NCBI GenBank assembly: GCA_019454045.1
Contig: SKCR01034786.1
Span: 62,001 to 126,000, forward strand
Reading direction: 5' to 3'
DNA from: Zanthoxylum bungeanum
Taxonomy: Eukaryota > Streptophyta > Magnoliopsida > Sapindales > Rutaceae
DNA: 64,000 nucleotides
The notes under the pieces were generated by a model. The model was not told where the DNA came from. It was given only the letters and a program-made list of their open reading frames with translations, and made no database searches. The translations under genes were made by a program, and so were the position numbers. This document shows, piece after piece, positions 34,473 through 45,870 of this stretch (positions are counted from its first letter, which is position 1; each line of letters begins with the position of its first letter).

Positions 34473-35256
34473 GGCAGTAGATTACTTCTCAAAATGGGTG
34501 GAAGCCGAGTCATTCCGCAATGTTACAGTGAAGCAGATGGTAAAGTTTATAGCTCGGAATCTCATATGTCGGTACGGTATGCCGCATCATGTAGTGACGG
34601 ACAATGGAGTTTAGTTTCAAGGAGAGACGAAGGCAATGCTACAGAAATACGGGATAGGCCGTCATAAGTCAACACCGTACAGACCGCAGGCAAATGGGGC
34701 AGTTGAGGCAGCCAACAAGACCATAAAAAGAATGTTACCTAAGATGACAGATAATTACAGAGACTGGGCCGATAAATTGCCGTATGCCTTGTGGGGGTAC
34801 AAAACATCAATGAGAACAGCGACAGGGGCCACACCTTACTCTTTGGTTTAAGGAATAGAAGCAGTACTGCCAGTGGAAGTGGAAATACAGTCTATGAGGG
34901 TATTAGCAAACACAGAGTTACGGAAATCAGAATGGGCCGCACAGAGGTTTGACCAGTTAGCACTGTTAGATGAGAAGAGAATGAGGTCGTTACATCACAT
35001 GCAGTTGTATCAGAAGAGACTAGCCCGAGCATTCAACAAGAATGTGCGCCCTACTAAGATCAAAAAGGGTGATTTGGTACTTAAGTAGTCGAGGCCGTTA
35101 ACGACAGATCCGAGGGGAAAGTTTAGACCTAACTGGGAAGGATCTTACATAGTGCAGAAAGTAATGGGAAATGGAGCAGTGAGACTGTCAGACTTGGAAG
35201 GAAATGAGTTCACTGAGCCGATCAACGTAGACAGATTGAAGCAATATTTTGCCTGA
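34473..35256 (+). pseudogene. Tat-D integrase, core and C-terminus
   Basis: Resumes with YFSKWVEAESF, then the second catalytic aspartate in VVTDNG and glutamate in NGAVEAANK, LPYALWGYKTS, and the C-terminal RPTKIKKGDLVLK and GNGAVRLSDLEGNEF blocks. TAG replaces Gln after TDNGV, TAA follows PYSLV, and TAG follows DLVLK. Final stop TGA at 35254-35256. Three nonsense codons, no visible frameshift, so decay is mostly by point mutation. Confidence 0.86.
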
Positions 35257-35905
35257 GGGAGAGAAGACCGAGCAGTCACCAAGGGAGCTGGCAGAATACC
35301 TAACCCAGCGGAATAAGGAAAGCATTCATGCATGCATACACATAACATACCTTGTATTCTCTTCGTGTTTTTTTTATTTTGTGTTCACGGGTACGAAGAA
35401 GAAAAGAGAAAGCGGTAAAGATGAGCCAATCGAAAGCGACGTCAGTACAGTTTCAGTTTTGGGGATGAGTCCCAAGGGGCGAGGCCCACATCAGCAGTTT
35501 TGGGGATGAGTCCCAGGGGGCGAGGCCAACATCAATAGTTTTGAGGATGCGTCCCAGGGTTATAACCCATATCACTGGCAGTTGAGGATACGTCACAGGG
35601 TCGTGACCTACATTGGAAATATTATCGGGATGCGTCCCAAGGTCGAGGCCCCCGTTGTTGGTTGCAGTTATCGGGATGCATCCCAGAGTCGTTGGCCCCT
35701 TGCAGCAATAGTTTTGGGGATGCGTCCTAGGGTCGAGGCCCACATTTGGTCAACGGTATTGGGATGCATCCCAGGATCGAGGTCCACTACAGCATAACTC
35801 AGCTCGAGGCAGCAGGCGAGACAGGTAAGTGAAAATGCATTGCATAACTTTGATAGAATTGTTCAAAGTCACACACTACACAAGTCCCATCGAAGTGGGG
35901 GCGAC
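35257..35905 (+). other. Tat-D 3' UTR
   Basis: Starts with the CATGCATGCA block (35327-35336), then the tandem array (35461-35790), GGTAAGTGAAAATGCATTGC, the pre-PPT stem (35847-35854 with 35889-35896) and the purine tract GAAGTGGGGGCGAC ending at 35905. It lacks segment X. Confidence 0.8.
35461..35790 (+). repeat. 41-46-bp array, eight units, Tat-D 3' UTR
   Basis: Units start at 35461, 35502, 35543, 35584, 35626, 35672, 35716 and 35760. The consensus contains GGGATGCGTCCCAGGGTCGA and GGCCCACAT. The variant GGGATGCATCCC is a perfect 12-bp palindrome; other units keep GGGA/TCCC. Tat-J has the same array. Confidence 0.88.
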
Positions 35906-37366
35906 TGTAGGCATTGCATTTTCGCATGTGAAACTCGATAATGAGTCTCATTTGGAGGCACTACCTTTTAAGTCGCGGAAGTTGCGGGAAACGGACGTCA
36001 GAAGGGAAAAGATGGAAATTAGTACTTTATCGAATTTCACTCGCTTCTTTACCGTCGAGCTCTCCGGTAGACCTCCGTTTTAAAGCACCTTTAGCCTAAA
36101 AAAATCCACAAAACACCTAACCTTCGCCCAGACACATCTAGCCCACACACATCTAGCCCACACACATTTAGCCAACACAACACCTAACCCACCATCACCA
36201 AGCCCACGCCCACCACCTAGGCCCACACGCCCATTTAGCCTTAAAGTATATCCAAATTAAATCAAATATTAAATTAAATATTAATTAGATAATGTAATTA
36301 AATTAAATAAAATAATTAAACCATTTACCAAATTAAATAAGACATTAAATAAAATCATACCAAATTAAAATATTATATACCTAACTTAACAAATGTCATG
36401 CCTAATTAACACAAATCAAATATATGACCTTCCTAATCTAAACTAATCTTGTCTCCATCAAATCACTTGTTTTCCTTCTTTAACACTAAATCATATCCCT
36501 TTCTTGTAAGACAAGGAGAAGCCCTAGCCCTTGTCTATATAACAACACTTTTCCAAGACACATGCCCTCTCCCATTCACGCCCATACAGCAGCAAAAATA
36601 AAAGGAAAATCTTAGCAATCCACGCCTAAGATAAATAAGAAGCAACAAAAAAATTCTCTCCTACACCTCCCTCCACAACCGAAAATCACAACCCTTAAAC
36701 ACCCTTACATTAACTGAATATCACAGCCCCATTAACCGAAAATATACCCTTAGAACAGCAGTAAAAAACGCCCCAAACAGTAGCCAAACACACCCCAAAC
36801 AGCAGCTAAAAAATGCCAATACAGCAGCCCCTAAGTCCCCAAAACAGTGAGTAAAAAATGTCCCAAAACAGCAGCCCTTAACTGGCCAAAACAGCAGCCA
36901 TACACACCTAAAACAGTCCGGAAAACACCTAAAACTGCACTAAAAACTGTACTTTTAATCCTTAAAACATTAACAAAAAAAACTGCACTTAAAGCCTTTA
37001 AAATCATCAAAAATAGTAGCCTAAAACACCAAAAACAGCAGCAAAACAGCAGTAAAATGGAGTCAAAATAGAGGCTTGAGCAGCGAAATAGCGAGGGAAA
37101 ATGTGATCCACTGAATCGGTAAAGTTAAGGAGCTTTAACCCTTTCGATCTCAAGAAACGCAAGTCCGAAAGTCGACAAAAAATGTTAGACCTGAGGGTAT
37201 TTTTCACATTCGTTTTCAGTTTTATTTTTATTATTTATTGTGTTTCGTTTCCATGATTGTTATTGATTGATGCATGATTGTGGCCCTTGAATAAATGATA
37301 ATGTATCTATTATGGAATAATACATGATTGTGGCCCTTGAATAAAACAGAATATGTGTCGCCTCTC

Positions 37367-37462
37367 GTGGTATATAGGATGGAAACCCGGACGTAAATTT
37401 CATAGCTGATTCCAAATGGACGGTAGTATGATCTACACTCGGGATACAACTCCACGTACCAC
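37367..37462 (+). repeat. 96-nt cassette, Tat-D 3' LTR, copy 1
   Basis: Same boundaries as in the 5' LTR: GTGGTA to TACCAC. Confidence 0.85.
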
Positions 37463-37544
37463 TTGAGCAAACGGCGCATATTTTGTTTTATGTTGTTTTG
37501 ATGTGTTTATTATTCGTTATTTAATTTCCGCATATTATTTGTTT

Positions 37545-38468
37545 GTGTAATGATGTGATCGAGCGCATGTGCTTAGTAAGTGCGATGAAAGTCCTCTATT
37601 TTGAGGGGTTAAAATCCTTTACCACGACGCTTCACCGCGCCGGTCAATATATATTCGATTGGATGTGAGATACGTTCAATCGGGTATACGAAATTCGATA
37701 TCTTTGTATTACTTTTGTTTCATATATATGCATTGTGTTAATTGCGCATGGGCTTAGTAAGTGCAATGAAAGGTCCTCTAATTAAAGGGGTTAAAATCCT
37801 TTATCACGATGCTTCGCCGCGCCGGTCAATGTTTATTTGATTGGATGTGAGATATGTTCAATCGGGTATACGAAATCCGATATCTTTGTATTACTTTTGT
37901 TTCATATATACGCATTGTGTTAATTGCGCATGGGCTTAGTAAGTGCGATGAAAGGTCCTCTAATTAAAGAGGTAAAAATCCTTTACCACGATGTTTCACC
38001 GCGCCGGATGAGGTATATTCGATTGGATGTGAAATATGCTCAATCAGATAAACGAAGTCCGATATCATTGTCTTTACTTCTTATATATGCATTATGTCAA
38101 TTACGCATGGGCTTAGTTAGTGGAATCAAAGGTTCTCTATGTTGAGGGATTAAAAGCCTTTGCCACGATGCTTCGTCGCGCCTCTCCTTATGTCATTTAT
38201 CCTTTTACACGTCATTGTTTTACTTATATATGCACTACGAAGTCCCATCTAGTCATCTTTGTTTTCACATGTGTTGTAATGAAAAGCGCATGGGCTTGTT
38301 ATGTTGGATGAAAGGTTCTCCATTTGGGGGAAGAAAAGCCTAAAAGGCTACCTTTACCACGGTATTTGTCGCGCTTTTATTCCATTGATTGCATCATTTA
38401 CTTCTGTCTTGGCATGATATATTACATTTATGTATCCATGTTATGATAGCATTCGGGTATTATCTCTC
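37545..38468 (+). repeat. 182-bp tandem array, five units, Tat-D 3' LTR
   Basis: Unit starts at 37569, 37749, 37931, 38108 and 38291 (periods 180, 182, 177, 183). One unit fewer than in the 5' LTR. Confidence 0.9.
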
Positions 38469-38564
38469 GTGGTATATCGGATGGAAATCCAGACGTAAAT
38501 TCCGTAGCTGATTCCGAATGGACGGTAGTGCGGTCTGTACTTGGGATACAATTCCACGTACCAC
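38469..38564 (+). repeat. 96-nt cassette, Tat-D 3' LTR, copy 2
   Basis: GTGGTA to TACCAC, intact ends; contains AGTGCGGTCTGTACT. Confidence 0.85.
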
Positions 38565-38794
38565 TTGAGAAAAGTGCCCACGTGTGTGTTTGTGTAAATA
38601 TTAGTTATCTTCTTTCGCATCACACCATAGCATGCGTACTTTAATTCCTAATTGTCTCCTTAATTGTCTTTTTGCATTATGTACTTAGTTGACTCTTTTA
38701 TTCACACATGAATATGTAATGACTATTTGTTAATGTTTCCACATGTAAAAGTATGATATGTTTACGAAATTACATGTCCGCCATCATTTGATTT

Positions 38795-39045
38795 GCTCTT
38801 ATGTGTATTTGTGTGATCATGGTGTGTTTGCGTTCTCATGAATACAATATGCCTATTAAGTTGTATTATTTGTGATTCGCTCTTATGTGTGTTTGTGTGA
38901 TCATGGTGTGCTTGCGTTCACATGAATACAATATGCCTATGAAGTTGTATTATTTATGATTCGCTCTTATATGTGTTTGTGTGATTATGGTGTGCTTGTG
39001 TTTTCATGAATACAATATGCCTACGAAGTTGTTTGTTTGTCGCTA
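38795..39045 (+). repeat. 84-bp x 3 array, Tat-D 3' LTR
   Basis: Units start at 38795, 38879 and 38963. Confidence 0.88.
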
Positions 39046-39352
39046 TTTTAACTTACTTTCGAAGCATGCGAACGTAGAAATAAAATGCCTTTAGGAATAC
39101 ATATTGCTAGATTCGATTAAACTATTACACAAATCATTTTATTACAAGTAACATAAGTAAGGGACCATTCTGAACCCAACGGTTTGAGGTCTTCCCTTGC
39201 GAGGGGTGACTGCGGCCTTAAATCTTATTTTCCCGGTTCACACGGGTGGCGACTCTATTATTCTCCGGTTTAGTCCCCCGCAGGCTACTCCGTACTCCCA
39301 ACCGGGCCGCGAGCCCGGAACAGCATGCGTCGCCCAGTTTCTGTGTCCCACA

Positions 39353-40403
39353 CGAGTCATATGTCATCGGTGAATTTTCGGGAAGCAACCCATGAGATCC
39401 CCGGATATGTTGGCAGTAAATACGGTTGTCGGACTATCCTAACATGTAAGTACCTAGTACTACGTTTTATTGATTTACAAGACAAGGTTGGCTTCTAGCA
39501 AAGCGTCATGCCTACCCAATTCTCCAGAAACATGCTTACAGGAATAAGGGGTCTATATCAGGCGTAGTATACGTAGTATACGTAGTATCATGTATGTCGA
39601 TCCAGTATCAGATATCACGTGCTAGGCCTAGGGCTGGAATTGTGTCTGCCCCGTACGAAGCACATATCGGATGTCTGATAACTAGTCTATATAATTGGAT
39701 ATACATGACCTAGTCATAATATCCCGATGACTGCAGTACTTAAGAGTACTAGTACCGTATCCTACGTGACATCATCTCCACTATGACTGGAGTGATACTT
39801 TCATCTTGACATCACACCCAATACACTACGGTTCTCAATATACCCAGCAGAGGCGTACACAGAACCGGTTAAAGCCCTGGACGACCAAAACCAAAACATA
39901 TTGATTGTCACAAGTATTAGCGGTGTAAGTCTCAAGTTAAGACCAAATACACCTACCCTGATTTCGGACTTCCATAGACACATAGTCATACTATCAATGG
40001 AATTCCGAGGGGGTCTATCCAGAGCGAAGCTGTTTTCCGTACCATCGGTAAAACACAACCTCCTATTAGACTTGCATGAGTATCCAATACCCAAATATAT
40101 GAGAACTATGCTATTGTGCCCTCACAACGCACACAAGTGTAATACTAGTCTTTTACACATTTATCGATGTCCAATCTCGATAATACTCTGACTAGGGATA
40201 TTAATGATTATACCTTCATAGATTGATACTGTCTCATATTATCTCAATCCAGGAACTAATCATAAGGACCTTCTATCATTTATACATCTAGGTGATCTAA
40301 TCACAAATGATAAGAGGGCAATCTTCTTTGTCACAGAGTTAATTTATACAACACCACCATGATCTGTACAAATAGTGACGCTATGGGTCATAATTATCCA
40401 ACA
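39353..40403 (-). mobile_element. Cop-B 5' LTR, part 2
   Basis: Begins with the right TSD of Tat-D (CGAGT, 39353-39357) and continues CATATGTCATCGGTGAA as LTR-E does. It ends ATCCAACA at 40403. 21517-22574 plus 39358-40403 gives 2,104 bp. A local triplication of CGTAGTATA near 39,565-39,590 is peculiar to this copy. Confidence 0.88.
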
Positions 40404-40708
40404 ACCTCGGGTATAGGGTTTAGCACACCGGGTATGGCACTTCGGGTATGGAGACACAACCGTGACACCTCGGGTCTAGGGTTTAGCACGTCGGGTATGG
40501 AGACACAATCGTGACACCTCAGTTATTGGGTTTAGCACGCCAGGTATGGCAATCCGGATATGGAGACACAATCGTGACACCTCGGGTATTGGGTTTAGCA
40601 TGCCGGGTATGGCACAACCAGATCAACTCAATTCAAAGCAACAGGCAAGTCATTTGATAGGATTGTCATTGTCACACACTACACAAGTCCCATCAAAGTG
40701 TGGGCGAC
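40404..40708 (+). repeat. Tat-F 3'-UTR array remnant and pre-PPT region
   Basis: TATGGAGACACAA starts near 40450, 40499 and 40562; unit as in Tat-A 4243-4612. Then GATAGGATTGTCATTGTCAC and AAGTGTGGGCGAC (PPT) up to 40708. A stem TTTGAT (40653-40658) / ATCAAA (40692-40697) is retained. Confidence 0.8.
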
Positions 40709-42539
40709 TGTAGGCACTGTATTTTTGAATATAAGTCCCGATGATGAGTCTCACATGGAGGCACTACCATTTAAGTTGTGGAAGTCGCGGGATACGGACG
40801 TCGAAAGGGAAAAGTCGGAAATCAATACCCCGTTGGATTTAATTCGTTTACTTAGCTTTGGGTTTGCTCGTTAGGCCTCTATTTTTAAATTTATCCTCGG
40901 ACCAAACCCTCACAAGCCACACACCAAGCCACACACCACCAAGCCACACACCAAGCCCACCAAAATGAACCAAACTCACACCCAAGACCCTTTAACTCAC
41001 GCCTATCGCCTTCCAAAATAACAAACCCGCACATTAAACACATATTGAAAATAAATAAAATCACCTTCCCAAATTGAAGAAATCAAATCAAATCAAATCG
41101 AATTACCTTCCTAATTAAAGATATCTTTTCCTTCTGACACACTAATTTGAAGATATCCCCATGATTACAAAATATTCATTTCCTACCCTAATAAGGTAAA
41201 ACCCAACCTTTACCTATAAAAAGAAGCATAAACCAAACCCTTGAGACCCCTATCAAGCATTCACGCCCAAGCTCTCCCAAGTTCCCCTCATTGTCGCACA
41301 AACGCCACCAAAAATACTCCTGAAACCAAACACCAAACTACTACACACAGCCCCCATCCACTGCACCGAATTACACCTTAAACTAACCCTCACATTCACA
41401 CAACAAACACCCCAGAAACTGTCCAGGAAATCACCTCCAAACACCCCAGAAACTGTCCAGGAATTCACCGTAAATCAGTACCCAGAACTGCATCTTCTGA
41501 CTACCAAAAACAGCCCCTGAACTGCACCTTATGACCACCAAAAACAGCCCCTGAAACCTTCTGACCACCAAAAAAAATTCAGTAAAACAACCCTTATAAC
41601 ACCAAAAATCAACCCCTGAAACACCATCTCTTTTACTGTAAAAACCACCTAACAAAACTGCCCTAATTACCGCAAAACAGTGACAAAAAAATACAGCAAA
41701 AACAACCACAAAGCAGAGTAAACAGCAGCCCAAAACAGCGAGGCAATGAAGGAAAAATGACGAACCAGTGAACCAAAAAGCCGCGGAGCATCGACCCTTC
41801 CGACAACCGCGTGACGCACTTCCAAGAGACGACTTAAGAGGTTAGACCTGAATGAAATATGTGTTATCTCTTGTGGTTTATCGGTTGGAAACCTGGACGT
41901 AAATTCCATAGTTGAATCCGAATGAATGGTAGTGCGGTCTGAACTCGAGATACAATTCCACGTACCACTTGAGAAACAAACATATTTCCTTCATCTCATC
42001 TTGTGTTTATTCGTTGTTTATTAGAAATAGTATATTACTTTTATGCATGATTAGGTTGTTTAGCATATTATTTTCTAAGCATGATTTAGTTATTTCTTTC
42101 GCATTAGGAACTTAATGATATCTATTCTACGTTTACGTTTAGATCATTATTTATATTGTCGTGTTTATTGATTTAATGCGTTCATGTGCTTACGTGTTTG
42201 TCGTTAAGCCGACTTACTTTTATACATGCAAACTTAGATATAGGTTTTACTTTTATGTATGCGACTTAGACGTAAGTTCTTCTCGCACATGTAGGTTGCG
42301 TAGACTTGGTTAAATAATTACACAAATCTTATCATTACAAGTGGCGTAAGTAAGGGACCATTCCGAACCCAACGGTTTGAAGTCTTCCTTTGCTAGGGGT
42401 GAGTGCAGCCTTAAATCATTTTCCTAGTTCACACTGGGTGGCGACTCTATTATTCTCTAGATTAGTCTCCCGTGGGCTATTCCGTACTCCCGACTAATCC
42501 GCGAGCCTAGAACAGCGTCGCCAATTTCTATGTCCTACA
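40709..42539 (+). mobile_element. Tat-F 3' LTR (short form)
   Basis: 1,831 bp, TGTAGGC to CCTACA. TATA-like TATAAAAA at 41215-41222. One 96-nt cassette at 41873-41968, no 182-bp array. U5-like block conserved near 42,345-42,539. Confidence 0.87.
41873..41968 (+). repeat. 96-nt cassette, Tat-F LTR
   Basis: GTGGTT (one change) to TACCAC; 96 nt. Confidence 0.82.
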
Positions 42540-43793
42540 CACGAACGCCCGGTGAACGCCCGTCAAACATTTTCAGCCCAGACCTGGGAATATATATATA
42601 TATATATGTTTTAAATTATTTATTAACATATTATATAGCCTATGGTGCCTACTCTTGCATTTTCACATGCCATAACATGTAGACATGCATGATATTCAAG
42701 TCATAAAATATGATTTTATGTAAATTAAAAGTTAAATAAGAATATAAGGTGCATGTAAACGGATTAATAAGATTAATTAGTTTAAAGGTTCAAAAATTAT
42801 GAATTCAAGTTTTAGAAACAAATAGAACTGATGAGTACATTATTTTCCTTGGTATATCGGATGGAAACCCGGATGTAAATTTCATAGCTGGTTCTGAATA
42901 GACGATAATATGGTCTGCACTCGAGTTACAATGTCACGTACCATTAAAATAAATAATGTGCTTTTATTGATTAAATGGTTTAATGACATTTGGTCCGTTC
43001 GTTGAATTCTAAATTTTAAAACCTACAAGTGGACTAGTAATTTAAGAGTTAAATTAATTAGATCACTATAACAACTTGATTAAATTAGTTTAATTAGTTA
43101 ATTGGTTAGTAGAGACTAATCGGGATTAGTGAATAAAATTTTAAGAGTTAAAATTGGTTAGATAACTAAATTATCAACTAGTATTAATTAAGGTTATGAC
43201 TTTAGTCGAGCATAATCTAAGATTTATAAAATACTAGTGAGATAGAAACCTTACACTTTTAATAGTGAGTGGGAGAGAGGTATACCACTATATATTACGT
43301 GATCTCCATTATTATCCAGAAATGTGAGATACAATAGGCGCCTCGAGACGGCTTTGTTTTCTTCCCCCTACGACTGGTGTTCTTTTTGGGTAATATCAGG
43401 TTTGGATTTCGAAAGGATAGGGACTTTAGATGTATCCGGTGATTTGACCTACCCTATGGTGGCACTTCACTAGTTAAGTCTAAGGGTTCCTAAATATTGG
43501 GTTACACTCACAAAGGAATGATTAAGTTGTTAATCAAAGCTTCATTGATCAAAACAACGGTAGTTGATTAATATAGGAATAAGAGTTATTTCATATATAT
43601 TAATCAATTTAGAATGTCTCAGTCTTTCATGCGAATACATGACCTACCCTACGGCGGCACTTAATCATGCATAGTAATTCTTTTTGGTTTCTAATTCATT
43701 ATACATTAATCATACATCATGTTTAATTTTATGCCTAAATATTTGACAACTTTAATATGCGATGAATGAATGTTGAATACACGTTTATTAACC
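42540..43793 (+). other. Unassigned region upstream of Cop-G gag
   Basis: AT-rich, no gene. Contains GAACGCCCGGTGAACGCCCG at the left edge, (TA)n at about 42590-42607, one 96-nt cassette (42849-42944) outside any recognisable Tat LTR, and a 22-bp phrase GACCTACCCTAYGGYGGCAC repeated at 43446 and 43641. It may be LTR/leader of Cop-G or remains of another element. Confidence 0.5.
42849..42944 (+). repeat. 96-nt cassette outside a Tat LTR
   Basis: TTGGTATATCGGATGGAAAC to CACGTACCAT, again exactly 96 nt. Flanks do not resemble the other Tat LTRs. Confidence 0.75.
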
Positions 43794-44640
43794 ATGGCAT
43801 CTGTAATAATCTCCATTATCAAACAACAAGAAAAATTAACCGGAGATAATTATGTTAAATGGAAAAGTGACATGAATGCTATCTTGGTCTGCGAAGACCT
43901 TAAATTTGTCCTAATGGAGTAATGTCCTCCTGAGCCAGCACCAAATGCTGGCAGAGCGGCATGTAATGCCTATAATAATTGGATTAAAGCTGATAAGAAA
44001 GCCCATAGCTATTTGATAGCATTTATATCTGAGGTTCCTACTGCACAACATGAGCCTATGGCGATAGTATCATTGATTATGCAGTCATTACAGAACATGT
44101 TTGGCAACCTTTAGACCGGTAACAATATGAAGCAATTGCCTCTATATTGACCGCTAAAATGAAGAAAGACACATCAGTCCGAGACCATGTGTTAAGAATG
44201 ATGGCTCATCTTAATATGGCTTAAACCCATGATGCATGTATCAATGTGCAAAGCTAGGTGACAATGATCATGGAAACAATTCCGAAGAGTTTCCTGCAGA
44301 GTAACTTTTCTATGAACAAGTTGACTTTCACATTAACAGAATTGCTGAATGAGCTCACCAATTATGAGTCTATTATGAACGGTCCTCGTAGGCCCAATGC
44401 TGAGGTAAATGTTGCTGAATCCTCTAAATCTGCAAAAAAAAAAAAAAAAGGTAATTAGAAGGCAAAGACAAAACCAATGAAAAAGAAGAACAACAAAAGC
44501 TCCAAAGAAACCAATGCCAAAGGAAAATGTTTCCATTGTGAACAACAATGGTATTAGAAAAGGAATTGTCCAAAATACCTTGCAAAGCTTAAAGAGAAGA
44601 AGAATACAGGTAAATACGATTTACTTATCACTGAGTCTCT
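43794..44640 (+). pseudogene. Cop-G gag (broken)
   Basis: The ATG at 43794 begins MASVIISIIKQQEKLTGDNY and the region KWKSDMNAILVCEDL, a typical copia gag start (UBN2-like). A TAA follows 43 codons in, and more breaks occur. A lysine-rich stretch with a 15-A run (about 44,434) precedes a degenerate zinc knuckle, KCFHCEQQWY then KRNCPKYL, with a TAG inside. The knuckle lacks its usual His-Trp pairing. Inactive. Confidence 0.78.
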
Positions 44641-45870
44641 TTTGGTGGAGGAATATAAATCCATATGGATTGTTGATTTTGGTGCCACTAACCATGTTTG
44701 TTGTTCTTTGTAGCTACTTGACTCATGGAGGGATCTTGTTGAAGGTAGCTTTACCATAAGAGTTGGGACAGTGGATATTATTTCAGCAAAAAACAGTGGG
44801 AGATTCCAAGTTAAACTTTAATAAAAGTTATTTATGTTTAAATGGTGTGCTATATATTCTTGGTTTTCGCAGGAATTTGATTTCTGTAACAAAACTTATG
44901 GAATGTGGTTTTTCTATTTCATTTAATCATAAGTCAGTTATTATTAATATAATTGGATTAAAGATATGCACGGGAAACTTCGAAAATAATCTATATGTAT
45001 TAAGGTCGTTAATGTATGAATCACTGCTTAATACTGAAATTTTTAAGATTGAAAAATCTAAAACTAAACAGTAAAAGATTTCTCATAATGATACTTATTT
45101 ATGGCACCTTAGACTTGGTCATGATAACTTTGACCGGATAGATAGACTAATTAATAACGTAGTTTTAAATGAATTAAAACTCAGTACTTTACCTGTCTGC
45201 AAATCATGTCTAGAAGGTAGAATGACCAAGAGACATTTTACTGGAAAATGGATTAGAGCCAAAGAAACTCTTGAGCTAATACATTCGGACGTTTGCGGAC
45301 CGAAGAATGTAAAAGTACGAGGTGGTTTTGAATACTTCGTTACTTTCATTTACGATTATTCCAGTTATGGGTATGTTTACCTAATGCAGTACAAGTCAGA
45401 TATATTTGAAAAGTTTAAAGAGTATCGTGCTGAACCAGTTAGGTAAAAGCATCAAAATTCTACGATCAGATTATGGAGGAGAATACCTTGATAGAGATTT
45501 TGAGGAATCTTAGTTGAGCATGGAATCATTTCACAGTTCACAGTACCTAGCACACCACAACAAAATATTGTTGCAGAAAGGAGAAATCAGACCCTACTAG
45601 ACATCATGAGATCAATGTTTAGTTATAGCACTCTACCTAGTTCATTATGGGGGTATGCATTGTAAACTGCAATGTATAAACTGAATGTAGTTCCTTCTAA
45701 GTCTGTTTCTAAGACTCTCTCAGAGTTGTGGAATGGTCGTAAAGCTAGTTTACGACATTTTCGTATATGAGGGTGTCCATCACATGTGCTAAATAACAAG
45801 ACTACTAAATTGGAACCATGTTCACATGTGTGCTTATTGTAGGCTATCATAAGGAAACTAAAGGTGGATT
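44641..45870 (+). pseudogene. Cop-G protease and integrase (broken)
   Basis: Protease motif IVDFGATNHVC, where copia has Asp-Ser-Gly: the serine is Phe, so the active site is damaged. Then RNLISVTKLMECGFSI, pre-integrase YLWHLRLGHDN with PVCKSCLEGRMTKR, integrase first aspartate in IHSDVCGP, FVTFIYDYSSYGYVYLMQ, and second aspartate and glutamate regions (RSDYGGEYLDRDF, VAERRNQTLLD) in shifted frames. Stops at about 44,712, 45,073 and 45,444 and several indels. Confidence 0.78.

Larger units (their letters stand above)
22575..39352 (+). mobile_element. Tat-D: full-length Tat-type gypsy retrotransposon
   Basis: 16,778 bp including a nested 2,104-bp solo LTR. 5' LTR 22575-26212, PBS 26216, gag, protease, RT, RNase H, second RNase H, integrase, 3' UTR array, PPT, 3' LTR 35906-39352. 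The 5-bp TSD CGAGT is at 22570-22574 and 39353-39357. The domain order with an extra RNase H between the normal RNase H and integrase is the hallmark of the plant Tat lineage. Coding parts carry many stops, so it is not autonomous as written. Confidence 0.93.
35906..39352 (+). mobile_element. Tat-D 3' LTR
   Basis: 3,447 bp, TGTAGG to CCCACA. Same layout as the 5' LTR but with five 182-bp units. Followed by TSD CGAGT. Confidence 0.92.
6952..40403 (-). mobile_element. Cop-B: decayed Ty1/copia element, split by three insertions
   Basis: Minus-strand copia whose visible pieces are 6952-9665 (integrase to gag), 19,768-21,516 (leader and PBS), 21,517-22,574 and 39,353-40,403 (its 5' LTR). The pieces join cleanly when Tat-A, Cop-C (TSD CTAGG) and Tat-D (TSD CGAGT) are set aside. 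Without the Tat-D insertion the LTR would be about 2,104 bp, the same length as LTR-E. The RT-RNase H part and other LTR would lie to the left of Tat-A, outside the window. Its right end abuts the Tat-F 3'-UTR array, so it probably inserted there. Confidence 0.8.
40404..42539 (+). mobile_element. Tat-F: 3' end of a Tat-type gypsy element
   Basis: Starts mid-array where Cop-B stops, runs through the pre-PPT region and one 3' LTR. The 63-bp unit is shared with Tat-A. Its 5' part would lie beyond the left edge of the window if Cop-B is nested in it (inference). Confidence 0.75.

Noticed and set aside
35257..35905. An envelope-like gene after integrase
   Set aside because: No open frame, signal peptide or membrane segment in the 3' UTR of Tat-A, Tat-D or Tat-J.
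42540..43793. A host gene fragment
   Set aside because: No open frame above background and no recognisable protein; it contains a Tat cassette and precedes gag directly.
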